Shown here piece after piece: positions 18,239 through 28,289 of a stretch of 64,000 nt of DNA. Each line of letters begins with the position of its first letter. Positions within the stretch are counted from its first letter, which is position 1. The notes under the pieces were generated by a model that ran no database searches, had not been told where the DNA came from, and saw only the letters and a list, made by a program, of their open reading frames with translations. The DNA is from Amycolatopsis jejuensis (GTDB lineage Bacteria; Actinomycetota; Actinomycetes; Mycobacteriales; Pseudonocardiaceae): NCBI RefSeq assembly GCF_000717335.1, contig NZ_JNYZ01000043.1, forward strand, positions 17,147-81,146, given 5' to 3'. The position numbers and the translations under genes are program-made.

Positions 18239-19196
18239 AGAGGCCGGCGATGGCTCGGCCGGGGACGGCAGGGCCGAACCGCCGGCGCACGCGCATCCGC
18301 ACGAGCACGGAGACCACACTGAGCCGCATGCCGAGAACGACCGTGCAATGACCTCCACGTCGCAGGTCACGGACGCCGGGGTGAGCCGCCCCGGTGCACA
18401 GGACGCCGTCAACGGTGACGGCCGTCCTGCTCATGACGTCGACGCGGGGATACAGGCGCTGTGGCAGCAGTTCTCCGACAAGCCGGACCAGTCGTCGCGC
18501 GACCGGCTCGTGCTGCACTACGCGCCGCTGGTCAAGTACGTCGCGGGCCGCGTCGGCACCGGCCTGCCGACGCACGTGGATGTCGGAGATCTCGTGCAGT
18601 CCGGCATTTTCGGGCTCGTCGACGCGATCGAGAAGTTCGACCAGGAGCGCGGCCTGCGCTTCGAGACGTATGCGATGCAACGCATCCGTGGCGCCATCCT
18701 GGACGACCTGCGTTCCCAGGATTGGGTGCCGCGCGCCGTGCGCAGCAAGGCCAAGGAAACCGCGCGGGCACTGGAACGCCTTGGCGCGCGCCTGCACCGC
18801 ACCCCGACGGACGCCGAACTGGCCGGCGAAATGGGCATCAGCCTCGACGACCTGCGCGACTTCTACGGCCAGCTCCGCCTCACGAGCGTCGTAGCTCTGG
18901 AAGACCTGGTCGCCGCAGGCAAGGACGCGGGCTCGCTGGTCGACACCCTCCCCGACGACGGCGCCGTGGACCCGGTCGCCGTCCTGGTCGATCAGGACAA
19001 CCGCCGTCAGCTCGCCGAAGCGATCGCGCAGCTCACCGACCGCGACAAGATCGTGGTCAGCCTCTACTACTTCGAAAGCCTCACGCTCGCCGAGATCGGC
19101 AAGGTCCTGGGGGTTACCGAGTCGCGCGTGAGCCAGCTGCACACCCGCGCGGTGATGCGCCTGCGCGCCAAGCTGATGGAACAACCCAGCGGCTGA
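18213..19196 (+). CDS. whiG: RNA polymerase sigma factor, FliA/WhiG family
   Basis: A 327-aa sigma-70 family protein with a His/Glu-rich N-terminal extension (about 80 residues). Region 2 contains [14 protein letters not shown] and [18 protein letters not shown], region 3 [19 protein letters not shown], and region 4 the helix-turn-helix [20 protein letters not shown]. In hyphal actinomycetes WhiG commits aerial hyphae to sporulation; no flagellar genes are nearby. The first 26 bases lie within xerC; ATG codons further in could give a shorter form of about 280 aa. Confidence 0.93.
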   Translation: MTEHIRGPEEAGDGSAGDGRAEPPAHAHPHEHGDHTEPHAENDRAMTSTSQVTDAGVSRPGAQDAVNGDGRPAHDVDAGIQALWQQFSDKPDQSSRDRLVLHYAPLVKYVAGRVGTGLPTHVDVGDLVQSGIFGLVDAIEKFDQERGLRFETYAMQRIRGAILDDLRSQDWVPRAVRSKAKETARALERLGARLHRTPTDAELAGEMGISLDDLRDFYGQLRLTSVVALEDLVAAGKDAGSLVDTLPDDGAVDPVAVLVDQDNRRQLAEAIAQLTDRDKIVVSLYYFESLTLAEIGKVLGVTESRVSQLHTRAVMRLRAKLMEQPSG

Positions 19197-19389
19197 CCCT
19201 CCTTTCCTGGACAGTTCGGCGGCAGCGGTGGTGCGCCGCGAGGATTCCGGCCGCCGACAGCTCGGCCGAGCAGCGGGCTACTTGGCCGACGGTGCAGTCA
19301 CCGCGGGCCATCGGCGGCGAGGACGATCCGGGCTGCTCGCGGTGGTTTGGTCCAGGCTGCCCCCGGTGGTCGCGGGCGGGCGGTCGGCA

Positions 19390-21027
19390 TCAGGGACCGT
19401 CCGCCCAGGGTTTGAGCCTCACGCGGCTCGGAGTGCCGACCAGGGCGAGCGGGTCGATGTACTCGGTACCGCGGCGCGCTCCCCAGTGCAGGCACACCGT
19501 GGCCGGGCAGCCTGGGTGACCGGCGACGGTCGTGCCCAGGACTTGGCCCCGGTAGACCTGGTCGCCGGGGGCGACTGACGGCGTGATCGGCAAGTAGGTC
19601 GTGTGAAGGCCGCCGTCGTGATCCAGTGCGACCACCCCTTGGCCCGCCACTTGCCCCGCGAATACGACCACGCCCATGTCCGCGGCCAGGACTTGTTGCC
19701 CTGCCGCGGCATCCAGGTCGACTCCGCGGTGACCTGGGCCGTACGGCGTCGCCGGTGGTTCGAAGGTGCGAGTGACGGGCGGGCGGGGCGTGAGCGGCCA
19801 GGCGAGGCGGCCCGCTTGGCTTGGTGATGCTGCGGTCGGCCCCGGGGTGGGCGGGCTCGGTGATGCTGCGGTCGGCGGTGGGGCGGGAGGTTCGGCGGCG
19901 TTGGCTCGGGTGCTGAGCACTGTGAGCGGCCAGCCGAAGAGGAGCAGGATCGTCGCGAAGATGAGCCAGGTACGGATCGCGCCGCGACGGCTGTCCGGGC
20001 CGAACAGCGGGTGTACGACTTCGCCGCCTGCTCCGGCCAGACGCAATGGTGGGTGTCCCCAGCTGAAGTCGCAGGGGAAGGAGATTCGGATCTTCGGGCG
20101 GCTCTCGGAGGTGGCGGGATTGGGCCGGAGGAGCCGTCGGATGGCGAAGGCGGCGAATCGGATGGCGAGAGTCAGGAACCGGGCGACGGTACCTGCGGTC
20201 CGTGAGCCGGTTCGGCGGAGTTGCGTGGTGATGGCGTGGATAGGGCGCGGCCGAGCGGGCATCCGCCGATGGCGGCCGCCACGTGGGGGGATGGGCTTGG
20301 CGGAGAACAGCGTCGTCGGTAATGGGGCGGCGTTCGGTGGTCGGCGTTCGAGGAGTGCGGCCGTGGCCAGGACGACCGGATGTACGGCTGGGCCGGTCGG
20401 TGGTTCGGGCGCGGAGCGGGATTGTGCGGGTGGTCCGGCGTTGGTCGTGACAGGTTTGACTGCTGGGAGGAGTTCGTCGGACAGGGGTGCGGTGGTCGAA
20501 CCGGCACCTGAGCCGCTGGTCGCGATGCCCAAGATGGGCTGCGGTGCACCGGAGTGGGTGCTGGACGGGCTGGTTGCCGTGCCCGAGGTGGGTTGTGGTG
20601 GCGTGCTGGCGTGGGTGGTCGAGCCTGTGCTGGTCACGGTGCCCGAGGTGGGTTGTGGTGGCGTGCTGGTGTGGGTGGCCGAACCGGTGCTGGTTGCGGC
20701 GCCCGAGGGAGACTCTGGCGTGCCCAAGCTGGGTCCCGGAGCTACGCCGGCGCACGCGGTTGGCGCGCCGTCCGCAGAGCTCGCGCTGAGGTCAGCCGGG
20801 GGGCCAGCGAGCACCTCATCCGCAGTGCTCGAAGCAGGCTCACCTGGCGCAACATGCGCCGCAACAAGCGCCGCACCCAGGCCCGCAACGGCGTCCGGGC
20901 CGAACGCGCCCGGCTCGGAAATCGGCGAAACCTCGTCACCGGGCCCAGCGGCCGAGCCGGGTGCGTCCGGCGGGGAACCCGGCTTGCGGGCCGGGAGGAA
21001 AGATCGGGTAGTGGTCACGTCGTCCAT
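19390..21027 (-). CDS. M23/LytM-domain protein with long disordered N-terminus
   Basis: A 545-aa membrane-anchored protein. The first ~250 residues are Pro/Ser/Thr/Ala-rich and repetitive. A membrane span ([19 protein letters not shown], about 365-385) precedes an external LytM domain with GHRGVDLDA (HxxxD) and VCLHWGAR. The three zinc ligands are present, but the first His of the usual HxH is Cys, and the catalytic His of the preceding strand is not seen (TTYLPI). A divergent M23 gene beside rpsB is common in actinobacteria. It may be a weakly active or regulatory peptidoglycan protein. The start could be internal, since repeats fill the N-terminus. Confidence 0.8.
   Translation of the reverse strand: MDDVTTTRSFLPARKPGSPPDAPGSAAGPGDEVSPISEPGAFGPDAVAGLGAALVAAHVAPGEPASSTADEVLAGPPADLSASSADGAPTACAGVAPGPSLGTPESPSGAATSTGSATHTSTPPQPTSGTVTSTGSTTHASTPPQPTSGTATSPSSTHSGAPQPILGIATSGSGAGSTTAPLSDELLPAVKPVTTNAGPPAQSRSAPEPPTGPAVHPVVLATAALLERRPPNAAPLPTTLFSAKPIPPRGGRHRRMPARPRPIHAITTQLRRTGSRTAGTVARFLTLAIRFAAFAIRRLLRPNPATSESRPKIRISFPCDFSWGHPPLRLAGAGGEVVHPLFGPDSRRGAIRTWLIFATILLLFGWPLTVLSTRANAAEPPAPPPTAASPSPPTPGPTAASPSQAGRLAWPLTPRPPVTRTFEPPATPYGPGHRGVDLDAAAGQQVLAADMGVVVFAGQVAGQGVVALDHDGGLHTTYLPITPSVAPGDQVYRGQVLGTTVAGHPGCPATVCLHWGARRGTEYIDPLALVGTPSRVRLKPWADGP
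20581..20700. repeat. 60-bp tandem duplication inside the M23 gene
   Basis: Two 60-bp units (20581-20640 and 20641-20700) differ at only a few positions, and a third unit begins GCCCGAGG before diverging. The period is 20 codons and encodes PQPTSGT..STGS..HASTP repeats. It indicates slippage-driven growth of the disordered region. Confidence 0.85.
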
Positions 21028-21063
21028 CGTCGGGGATCGGCGATGGTCGGCCGGGCCGTCGGG

Positions 21064-21104
21064 CCGGGTTGTCCACAGGCGGGCGGAGTTGTGGACAACC
21101 CCGG
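21064..21104. promoter_or_regulatory. inverted pair of perfect DnaA boxes upstream of rpsB
   Basis: TTGTCCACA (21069-21077) and its reverse complement TGTGGACAA (21090-21098) face each other with 12 bases between. The match extends to 14-bp arms (CCGGGTTGTCCACA) with one extra C on the right. TTGTCCACA is the preferred DnaA box of high-GC actinobacteria. The site lies in the M23/rpsB divergent region, about 320 bases before rpsB. It could bind DnaA or fold as an RNA hairpin. Confidence 0.6.
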
Positions 21105-21420
21105 GGTCACCGAAGGCTGCCCGCAGGGGCGGGCCTGGTGGCAGGGGGTAGAATCATTCCCGCAGTCCACTCGCTGGGCTGACTTCGCGTGCACGTGCGC
21201 GCGTTCCCCGGACGGTCCGCCGCAAGGCCGGGTCCGGACGGTGGGGCGCACGGTGTCCGGCGGTCCCTGGGGTTTCGGCAGTGAAACCCATGGGTCCGGG
21301 CGCTGGTCACGGCACCAGGGCGAGCGGTCACCCGGCCGCGAGCGACGAACCGGAACAGCGCCTCCGGGGCCGGAACGGGCCGCGGGAGCGCGTGACTACA
21401 GAGAAGGTGTGATTCCGGCA

Positions 21421-22287
21421 ATGGCCGTCGTCACCATGAAGCAGCTGCTCGACAGCGGCGTGCACTTCGGGCACCAGACCCGCCGGTGGAACCCGAAGAT
21501 GAAGCGCTACATCTTCACCGAGCGCAATGGCATCTACATCATCGACCTGCAGCAGACGCTGACGTACATCGACCGTGCGTTCGAGTTCATCAAGGAAACT
21601 GTCGCGCACGGCGGCACCATCATGTTCGTCGGCACGAAGAAGCAGGCGCAGGAAGCGATCGCCAACGAGGCCGCGCGCGTGGGCATGCCCTACGTGAACC
21701 AGCGCTGGCTCGGCGGCATGCTCACCAACTTCCAGACCGTGCACAAGCGCCTTCTCCGCCTGAAGGAGCTCGAGGCGCAGGAGCAGACCGGTGGCTTCAC
21801 CGGCCTCACCAAGCGCGAGATCCTCACGCTCACCCGTGAGAAGGACAAGCTGGAGAAGACCCTCGGCGGTATCCGCGACATGGCGAAGGTGCCGAGCGCG
21901 GTGTGGATCGTCGACACGAAGAAGGAGCACATCGCCGTCGGCGAGGCTCGCAAGCTCAACATCCCGGTCGTCGCGATCCTCGACACCAACTGCGACCCGG
22001 ACGAGGTCGACTACCCGATTCCGGGCAACGACGACGCGATCCGCTCCGCCGCCCTGCTCACCAAGGTCGTCGCCGAGGCTGCCGCGGCCGGGCTGATGGC
22101 CCGTTCCGGCCGCAATGGTGCGTCGGCCGACGCCAAGCCGGAGACCGGCGCGTCGGACGAGCCGCTGGCCGAGTGGGAGAAGGAGCTCCTCGCGGGCTCG
22201 GAGAACGCCACCGCCGACGCGACCGAGGCGGCTGCGGCCACCGCGGACGCGGCAGGCGAGCAGGCTCAGGCTCCGGCCAACTCCTGA
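21421..22287 (+). CDS. rpsB: 30S ribosomal protein S2
   Basis: A 288-aa S2. The start [19 protein letters not shown] and the motifs [12 protein letters not shown] and [21 protein letters not shown] are diagnostic. A C-terminal Ala/Glu-rich extension of about 50 residues ([19 protein letters not shown]) is appended. ATG 21421 lies after AGAAGG (21402). It is transcribed with tsf as in most bacteria; the roughly 390-base upstream region carries the paired DnaA boxes. Confidence 0.97.
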   Translation: MAVVTMKQLLDSGVHFGHQTRRWNPKMKRYIFTERNGIYIIDLQQTLTYIDRAFEFIKETVAHGGTIMFVGTKKQAQEAIANEAARVGMPYVNQRWLGGMLTNFQTVHKRLLRLKELEAQEQTGGFTGLTKREILTLTREKDKLEKTLGGIRDMAKVPSAVWIVDTKKEHIAVGEARKLNIPVVAILDTNCDPDEVDYPIPGNDDAIRSAALLTKVVAEAAAAGLMARSGRNGASADAKPETGASDEPLAEWEKELLAGSENATADATEAAAATADAAGEQAQAPANS

Positions 22288-22297
22288 TCCACCGTGC

Positions 22298-22324
22298 CCG
22301 GGCGGTCCGCGCAGGGCCGCCCGG
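22298..22324 (+). promoter_or_regulatory. hairpin in the rpsB-tsf gap
   Basis: CCGGGCGG (22298-22305) and CCGCCCGG (22317-22324) form a perfect 8-bp stem with an 11-base loop, 11 bases after the rpsB stop. It could be a partial terminator that lowers tsf relative to rpsB, or an RNA processing/stability element. Confidence 0.5.
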
Positions 22325-22374
22325 AGCACCGCTCACCGCACCACCACGTACCTGAAACGGACGGATTCAACACG

Positions 22375-23190
22375 ATGGCGAACTACACCGCCGCTGACGT
22401 GAAGCGCCTGCGCGAGATGACCGGCGCCGGCATGATGGACTGCAAGAAGGCTCTCGAGGAGAACGACGGCGACTTCGAGAAGGCCGTCGAGTTCCTGCGC
22501 ATCAAGGGTGCCAAGGACGTCGGCAAGCGCGCCGAGCGCGCCACCGCCGAGGGCCTCGTGGCCGGCGACGGCGGCGTCATGATCGAGCTCGACTCGGAGA
22601 CCGACTTCGTCGCCAAGAACGACGAGTTCCAGCAGCTCGCGGCCAAGATCGTCGAGGCCGCGAAGACGCTCAAGAGCAGCGACGTCGAGGCGCTCAAGGC
22701 CGCCGACCTCGGTGGCAAGCAGGTCAACGAGGCCGTGCAGGAGCTGTCGGCCCGCATCGGCGAGAAGCTCGAGCTGCGCCGCGTCGTGTCCTTCGAGGGC
22801 CAGACCGCCACCTACCTGCACCGCCGCGGCTCGGACCTGCCGCCCGCGGTGGGCGTGCTCGTCGAGTACACCGGCGGCGACGTCGCTGCCGCTCGCGGTG
22901 CCGCCATGCAGGTCGCCGCGCTGCGCGCGAAGTACCTGACCCGCGACGAGGTGCCCGCCGACCTCGTCGAGAACGAGCGCCGCATCGCCGAGCAGACCGC
23001 CCGCGAGGAAGGCAAGCCGGAGCAGGCGCTGCCGAAGATCATCGAGGGCAAGGTCAACGCGTACTACAAGGACAACGTGCTGCTCGAGCAGCCGTCGGTG
23101 AAGGACAACAAGAAAACCGTCAAGGCCCTGCTCGACGAGGCGGGCGTGACCCTGACCCGGTTCGCCCGGTTCGAGGTCGGCCAGGCCTGA
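22375..23190 (+). CDS. tsf: elongation factor Ts
   Basis: A 271-aa nucleotide-exchange factor for EF-Tu. The N-terminal UBA-like segment ([20 protein letters not shown]) and EF-Tu contact motif [12 protein letters not shown] are visible, followed by the dimerisation domain. ATG 22375 starts the canonical sequence. A strong terminator follows at 23217. Confidence 0.97.
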   Translation: MANYTAADVKRLREMTGAGMMDCKKALEENDGDFEKAVEFLRIKGAKDVGKRAERATAEGLVAGDGGVMIELDSETDFVAKNDEFQQLAAKIVEAAKTLKSSDVEALKAADLGGKQVNEAVQELSARIGEKLELRRVVSFEGQTATYLHRRGSDLPPAVGVLVEYTGGDVAAARGAAMQVAALRAKYLTRDEVPADLVENERRIAEQTAREEGKPEQALPKIIEGKVNAYYKDNVLLEQPSVKDNKKTVKALLDEAGVTLTRFARFEVGQA

Positions 23191-23216
23191 GCGAGGCACT
23201 GGGACTAGGTTCTGGC

Positions 23217-23256
23217 ACTGTGCCCCGTCTCCGTGGATCCGGGGACGGGGCACAGT
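23217..23256 (+). terminator. intrinsic-type terminator after tsf
   Basis: ACTGTGCCCCGTC (23217-23229) pairs perfectly with GACGGGGCACAGT (23244-23256), and the 14-base loop can extend the stem partly (CCG...CGG). No U-run. It separates rpsB-tsf from pyrH. Confidence 0.88.
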
Positions 23257-23287
23257 CGGGTCTACCGAGGGGCAGGAGGCGACACTG

Positions 23288-24034
23288 ATGGGTGACGACC
23301 GGGTCGAGGGTGGCTATCGCCGCGTACTGCTGAAGCTGGGCGGCGAAATGTTCGGTGGCGGCTCGATCGGGGTCGATCCCGACGTCGTGCACTCGGTGGC
23401 CCAGCAGATCGCCGCGGTCGCGCGCACCGGAGTCCAGGTGGCGGTGGTGATCGGCGGCGGCAACTATTTCCGCGGCGCGGAGCTGTCGCAGCGGGGCATG
23501 GACCGCGACCGCGCCGACTACATGGCGATGCTCGGCACCGTCATGAACTGCCTTGCCCTGCAGGACTTCCTGGAGAAGGAAGGCCTGCCCACGCGTGTGC
23601 AGACCGCGATCACCATGGGCCAGGTCGCCGAGCCCTACATCCCGCGCCGCGCCGAACGGCACCTCGAGAAGGGCCGCGTGGTGATCTTCGGCGCCGGGGT
23701 CGGCATGCCGTACTTCTCCACCGACACCGCCGCCGCGCAGCGCGCGCTTGAGCTGGGCTGTGAAGCCGTGCTGATGGCGAAGGCCGTGGACGGCGTCTAC
23801 ACCGCGGACCCGAAGACCGACCCGGACGCGAAGATGTTCACCGAGATCAGCCACCGCGAGGTGCTCGAGCGCGGCCTCAAGGTCGCCGACGCGACCGCGT
23901 TCAGCCTCTGCATGGACAACAACATGCCCATCATCGTGTTCAACCTGCTCACCGAGGGGAACATCGCCCGTGCGGTGGGTGGTGAGAGGATCGGCACGCT
24001 GGTCTCCACCCCCGCCGCCGGGGTGACCGCCTAG
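23288..24034 (+). CDS. pyrH: uridylate kinase
   Basis: A 248-aa bacterial UMP kinase (amino-acid kinase fold), making UDP for nucleotide and cell-wall precursor synthesis. [23 protein letters not shown] and [14 protein letters not shown] are characteristic. AGGAGG at 23274-23279 sets the ATG at 23288. It begins a new unit with frr and cdsA. Confidence 0.97.
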   Translation: MGDDRVEGGYRRVLLKLGGEMFGGGSIGVDPDVVHSVAQQIAAVARTGVQVAVVIGGGNYFRGAELSQRGMDRDRADYMAMLGTVMNCLALQDFLEKEGLPTRVQTAITMGQVAEPYIPRRAERHLEKGRVVIFGAGVGMPYFSTDTAAAQRALELGCEAVLMAKAVDGVYTADPKTDPDAKMFTEISHREVLERGLKVADATAFSLCMDNNMPIIVFNLLTEGNIARAVGGERIGTLVSTPAAGVTA

Positions 24035-24084
24035 ACCTGCTGGGATCAGCACAGGTTCGACAATCACAAACACCGGGAGTAGCC

Positions 24085-24642
24085 GTGATCGACGAGACCC
24101 TCCTCGATGCCGAGGAGAAGATGGAAAAAGCGGTGTCCGTCGCGAAGGAAGACCTCACGTCGGTGCGGACCGGACGGGCCAACCCGTCGATGTTCTCCCG
24201 CATCGTCGTCGAGTACTACGGTGCGCCGACCCCGCTGAACCAGCTGGCGAGCGTCAACGTGCCCGAGGCGCGGATGGCGCTCATCAAGCCGTACGACCAG
24301 ACCCAGCTCGTCGCCATCGAGAAGGCGATCCGCGAGTCGGACCTCGGCGTGAACCCGAGCAACGACGGCAACGTGATCCGCATCGTCATCCCGCAGCTCA
24401 CCGAGGAGCGGCGCAAGGAGATGGTGAAGGTCGCGAAGAGCAAGGGCGAGGACGCCCGCGTGTCGATCCGCAGCGTCCGCCGCAAGGCGAAGGAAGAGCT
24501 GGACCGGATCGCGAAGGACGGCGAGGCGGGGGAGGATGAGGTCGTGCGCGCCGAGAAGGAGCTGCAGAACCTCACCGACACCTACGTGCACCAGGTCGAC
24601 GAGCTGGTGAAACACAAGGAAGCCGAGCTGCTCGAGGTCTGA
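24085..24642 (+). CDS. frr: ribosome recycling factor
   Basis: A 185-aa RRF that splits post-termination ribosomes with EF-G. Motifs [33 protein letters not shown] and the C-terminal DKLI-like helix region are conserved. The start is GTG 24085. The stop overlaps the cdsA ATG by one base. Confidence 0.97.
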   Translation: MIDETLLDAEEKMEKAVSVAKEDLTSVRTGRANPSMFSRIVVEYYGAPTPLNQLASVNVPEARMALIKPYDQTQLVAIEKAIRESDLGVNPSNDGNVIRIVIPQLTEERRKEMVKVAKSKGEDARVSIRSVRRKAKEELDRIAKDGEAGEDEVVRAEKELQNLTDTYVHQVDELVKHKEAELLEV

Positions 24643-26015
24643 TGAGCCAGGTGAGCGAGGAACGCGAGGAGCGGGTGGGACCCACCCCGCCACCGGAACC
24701 GGCCGGGGCGCCGGACCGGGGATCGCGGCCGGACCCAGCGGCGGATGAGCCGCGGGCTGCGGATGCCGAGCTGCCTTTGCCGGGGGGACCGGCTGGGCGT
24801 TCTTCGCTCCGGGATTCGGAGGGACTGGGGAGTTCGGCGGCGGAATCTGCTGCCGAGTTGGGGAAGACGGCGGAATCCGCGGCTCGCGAGTTCGAGGAGA
24901 CGCCGGGGTCGACGGCCGGGGCCGGATCAGGTCCGAGTGCGGAATCCGCTGTGCAGGCTGGACAGAAGCCGAAATTCGCGGCTGGTACGGGTAGGAATGC
25001 GAAATCCGCTGCCGGGGTGGGCAAAGATGCCAAGGCTGACCCTGGGGTAGACGCGGCGGGTCGCTCGGCGAAGGATGCTGCGGGTCGTTCGGCGAAGGAC
25101 GGTGCGGGTCGCTCGGCGAAAGACGCTGCGGGTCGCTCGGCGAAGGATGCTGCGGCTCACCCCGCCAAAGACGCTGCGGCGCAGACTCAACCCGAAAAGA
25201 AAACCTCCCGCGCAGGGCGGGATCTTCCTGCTGCCATCGGGGTCGGGTTAGTGCTCGGGGCGGCGATCATCGTCTCCCTGCTCACCGTGCGTTTCCTCTT
25301 CATCGGGGTGATCGCCGCCGCGATTGCCGTCGGGACTTTCGAATTCGCGGGCGTACTCAAGCGCGTCGCGGATACCCGGATTGCGCTCGTGCCGGTGCTC
25401 GTCGGCGGGCAGGCGATGATCTGGCTGGCCTGGCCGTTCGGGCGGGAAGGCGCGCTCACCGCGTTCGGGCTCACCGTGCTTGCCTGTCTGCTCTGGCGGT
25501 TGCCCGGCGGGGCCAAAGGCTACCTGCGGGACACCGCCACTTCGGTGTTCGCCGCCGCGTATTTGCCGTTGTTCGGGGCGTTCGCGGCCATGCTCGTGCC
25601 ACCCGAGGACGGCGTCGGGCGGGTGCTCACGTTCCTCATTGCCGTCGTCGCGTCCGATACCGGTGGGTACATCGCCGGGGTGCTCGGCGGCAAGCACCCG
25701 ATGGCGCCCACGATCAGCCCGAAGAAGTCCTGGGAGGGCTTTGCCGGGTCGATGGTCGCCGGGATCGTCGCGGGGGCGCTCACGGTCAGCCTCATGCTGC
25801 ACGGCCAAGCGTGGCAAGGCGTCCTGTTCGGCGCGGCCATCGTGCTCACTGCCACGCTCGGCGACCTCGTCGAGTCGCTCATCAAGCGGGACCTCGGCAT
25901 CAAGGACATGGGCACCATGCTGCCCGGCCACGGCGGCATGATGGACCGCCTCGACTCGCTGCTGCCGTCGGCCGTCGTGTCCTGGCTGCTGCTGTCGGCG
26001 TTCGTTCCGGCCTGA
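24642..26015 (+). CDS. cdsA: phosphatidate cytidylyltransferase with long low-complexity N-terminus
   Basis: A 457-aa CDP-diacylglycerol synthase. The catalytic membrane domain (about residues 190-457, several spans) ends with the full CdsA signature SLIKRDLGIKDMG ... LPGHGGMMDRLDS. The first ~190 residues are Ala/Gly/Lys/Glu-rich and include five copies of an 8-residue AAGRSAKD-type repeat. The enzyme makes CDP-DAG for cardiolipin, PE and PI synthesis. The N-terminus is far longer than in typical CdsA (about 270-300 aa). Start ATG 24642 overlaps the frr stop; a later start is possible. Confidence 0.94.
   Translation: MSQVSEEREERVGPTPPPEPAGAPDRGSRPDPAADEPRAADAELPLPGGPAGRSSLRDSEGLGSSAAESAAELGKTAESAAREFEETPGSTAGAGSGPSAESAVQAGQKPKFAAGTGRNAKSAAGVGKDAKADPGVDAAGRSAKDAAGRSAKDGAGRSAKDAAGRSAKDAAAHPAKDAAAQTQPEKKTSRAGRDLPAAIGVGLVLGAAIIVSLLTVRFLFIGVIAAAIAVGTFEFAGVLKRVADTRIALVPVLVGGQAMIWLAWPFGREGALTAFGLTVLACLLWRLPGGAKGYLRDTATSVFAAAYLPLFGAFAAMLVPPEDGVGRVLTFLIAVVASDTGGYIAGVLGGKHPMAPTISPKKSWEGFAGSMVAGIVAGALTVSLMLHGQAWQGVLFGAAIVLTATLGDLVESLIKRDLGIKDMGTMLPGHGGMMDRLDSLLPSAVVSWLLLSAFVPA
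25053..25172. repeat. five 24-bp tandem units inside cdsA
   Basis: Five in-frame 24-bp units encode AAGRSAKD, AAGRSAKD, GAGRSAKD, AAGRSAKD and AAAHPAKD. DNA divergence is small, mostly at third positions and in the last unit. It produces a cationic, helix-prone cytoplasmic arm before the first membrane span. Confidence 0.88.
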
Positions 26016-26059
26016 CGCTTCGGTCCGCGCCGAAGGTTCCCCACGGTTGACTCGGGGAC

Positions 26060-27349
26060 ATGATCCGCAACCCCGCGCTCGTCGCCGTCTGCATCGGGTT
26101 CGGCATGATCCTCGTCGACGCGACCATCGTGAACCTCGCGTTGCCCGCGATCGGCGCCGGCTTCGGCGAAACGTCCACGGCGGCGAGCCAATGGGTCATC
26201 GACGCGTACACCGTTACGCTCGCTGCGTTCCTGCTCACCTGGGGTGCGGCGGGGGATCGGTGGGGTTCGCGACGGGTGTTCGTGGTCGGGGTTTCCGTGT
26301 TCGTCCTTGCCTCGCTCGCGTGTGCGCTCGCCGGATCGCTCGCCTGGCTGATCGCCGCGCGGGCGGTGCAGGGGGCCGGGGCGGCGGCGTTGCTGCCGTC
26401 GTCGCTCGCCTTGATCGCGCACCAGTTTCCCGAGCCCGGTGAACGTGCGCGCGCACTCGGGGTGTGGGGTGGTACGAGCGGGATCGGGCTCGCGGCCGGA
26501 CCACTTCTCGGCGGGCTCGCGGTCGGGCTCGCCGACTGGCGGCTGGTGTTCGCGGTGAACGTGCCGGTCGGGATCCTCGCTCTCGTGCTGACCCGGCGGT
26601 ACGTCGCCGAAACGCCGCCGCGTCCGCGTACCCGGTTCGACGCTGCCGGTCAGATCCTCGGGACCGCGGCGCTCGCCGGGATCGTCGCCGGATGCATCGA
26701 AGCCGGGCACCGGGCCGGCGTCTTCCTGCTCGGCGGCGGCATCGTGGCGGCCGTCGCCTTCGGTGTCGTCCAGCGGGTGGTCCGCGACCCGGTGCTGCCG
26801 CCCGGCGTGCTGCGGATCCGCAAGTTCGCCGTGGCGACCGGGATCGGCGCGTTGTTCAACTTCTGCATCTACGGCACCCTCTTCTGCCTTTCCCTTTACC
26901 TGCAACGGGTTTGGGGATTCGGCGCACTCGCGGCCGGGCTCGCGCTGGTACCGCTCACCGCGGCGATCGGGATCGCCGCGTTCTTCAGCGGACGGCTCAC
27001 CGGGCGGTTCGGGCCGCGCCTGCCGATCGTCGCCGGTGCGGTGGCCGGGCTGGCGGGTGCGGCGGGGTTCGCGCTGCTGGACCGGTCACTGGCGCTGCTG
27101 ATCACGTGTTCGCTCGTGTTCGGGTGCTGTGCCCTCGCCATGCCCGCGATGACGTCGCTGGCCATGAATGCCTTGCCCGGCAAGGCAGGTCTCGCCGCCG
27201 GGGTACTGAACGCAGCGCGGCAGACCGGCGGCGCGGTGGGGGTGGCGCTCGTCGGCGGGCTGCTGCCGGGTGCTGCGATGTGGCTCGTCGCCGCCGGGTA
27301 CGCCGGGATCGCGGCACTGACCGCCGCGACCGGACCTCAGTCGTCGTAA
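26060..27349 (+). CDS. MFS transporter, DHA2/EmrB-type drug exporter
   Basis: A 429-aa major-facilitator protein. Motif A is DRWGSRRVFVVG, motif C-like RAVQGAGAAALLPSSLALI, and IVNLALPAIGAGFGETSTAASQWVIDAYTV is split across the first helices as in 14-TM proton-coupled exporters. Substrate unknown. It is the first gene after cdsA, where the conserved actinobacterial order is broken. Its 3' end overlaps the convergent VOC gene by 13 bases. Confidence 0.88.
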   Translation: MIRNPALVAVCIGFGMILVDATIVNLALPAIGAGFGETSTAASQWVIDAYTVTLAAFLLTWGAAGDRWGSRRVFVVGVSVFVLASLACALAGSLAWLIAARAVQGAGAAALLPSSLALIAHQFPEPGERARALGVWGGTSGIGLAAGPLLGGLAVGLADWRLVFAVNVPVGILALVLTRRYVAETPPRPRTRFDAAGQILGTAALAGIVAGCIEAGHRAGVFLLGGGIVAAVAFGVVQRVVRDPVLPPGVLRIRKFAVATGIGALFNFCIYGTLFCLSLYLQRVWGFGALAAGLALVPLTAAIGIAAFFSGRLTGRFGPRLPIVAGAVAGLAGAAGFALLDRSLALLITCSLVFGCCALAMPAMTSLAMNALPGKAGLAAGVLNAARQTGGAVGVALVGGLLPGAAMWLVAAGYAGIAALTAATGPQSS

Positions 27350-28179
27350 GGGTCGTCGACCTCGGCGCGGCCGACACCCTCGAGTACCCGCGAGTGGTCG
27401 ATCACCGCGAACACCGCGCCGTCGGGATCGGCGAGGATGGCGGTGCGGCCGTACGGGGTGTCGTACGGCTCGATCACCACCGAGCCGCCGAGCATCAGCG
27501 CCTGTCCCGCGGTGGCGTCCGCGCCGCGCGCAGGGTCGACCTCGAAGTACACGAGCCAGTGCGGGGGAGTGTCGCGGCGGTATTCCGGACCCATCACGTA
27601 CCGGTACAGGACCGGCGTGTGGTCGATGGAATATTCGGTGTAATCGACGCTCTCGCCGTCGCCGACCTGGCGGCTCGAGTAGTTGAACAGCTTGGTATAG
27701 AAGTGATCCGCGGCCACGCCGTCGTGCGTGTTGAGGTCGGCGCCGCTGAACGTGCCGGGTACGCCGCCCGCGAACTGCCAGTCCGGCGGGGCCTCCCAGA
27801 ACACCACCGGCGCGCCGCACGCGTCGAGCGCGTGCAGGATGCTGCCGCGTTCGGGGATCGCGACCGGTCCCAGGGTCACCTGGCCACCGAGGTGTTCCAC
27901 CCATTCGGCGGCACTCGCCGTGTGCGGTACCGCAATGTGCAAGGTCCACCCGGGCACACTTCTTGCCCCCGCTTGGTACAGACCACCCGCGGGAACGCCG
28001 TCGTGCGCCGCGATCCAGTACCGGCCGTTCGGGGTCGCCGGGTCGCGCCGGACCTCGTACTGCCAGCCGAAAAGGCCTGCGTAGAAGTCCTGCGCCCGGG
28101 TTTCGTCGTGGCAGGCGACCTCGATCCAGCACGGCAGACCTGCCGGGATCACGCGGGTACCCGCGCCGCTGATCGACAT
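27337..28179 (-). CDS. VOC family protein, two glyoxalase/dioxygenase domains
   Basis: A 280-aa protein with tandem vicinal-oxygen-chelate repeats: domain 1 about residues 12-130 (CWIEVACHDETRAQDFYAGLFGW) and domain 2 about 150-265 (LNTHDGVAADHFYTKLFNY). Metal-ligand candidates include His and Glu residues near domain starts and ends. Many relatives are of unknown substrate; some bind antibiotics or thiols. It converges on the MFS gene. Confidence 0.85.
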   Translation of the reverse strand: MSISGAGTRVIPAGLPCWIEVACHDETRAQDFYAGLFGWQYEVRRDPATPNGRYWIAAHDGVPAGGLYQAGARSVPGWTLHIAVPHTASAAEWVEHLGGQVTLGPVAIPERGSILHALDACGAPVVFWEAPPDWQFAGGVPGTFSGADLNTHDGVAADHFYTKLFNYSSRQVGDGESVDYTEYSIDHTPVLYRYVMGPEYRRDTPPHWLVYFEVDPARGADATAGQALMLGGSVVIEPYDTPYGRTAILADPDGAVFAVIDHSRVLEGVGRAEVDDPYDD

Positions 28180-28289
28180 ACTGCCCTCCTCCCGATGAGG
28201 GAGAAGTCTATGCGCAGAAGCGAGGTTCTACCCTCTGAGCGGGAGAATCCGGCGCGAGGTGTTGCCGGCCCGGAGCAAGTGAGGTACCC

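Noticed and set aside
19298..20755. 485-codon frame overlapping the M23 gene on the same strand
   Set aside because: Arg/Pro/His-rich translation without domains; the M23 frame has membrane and LytM motifs.
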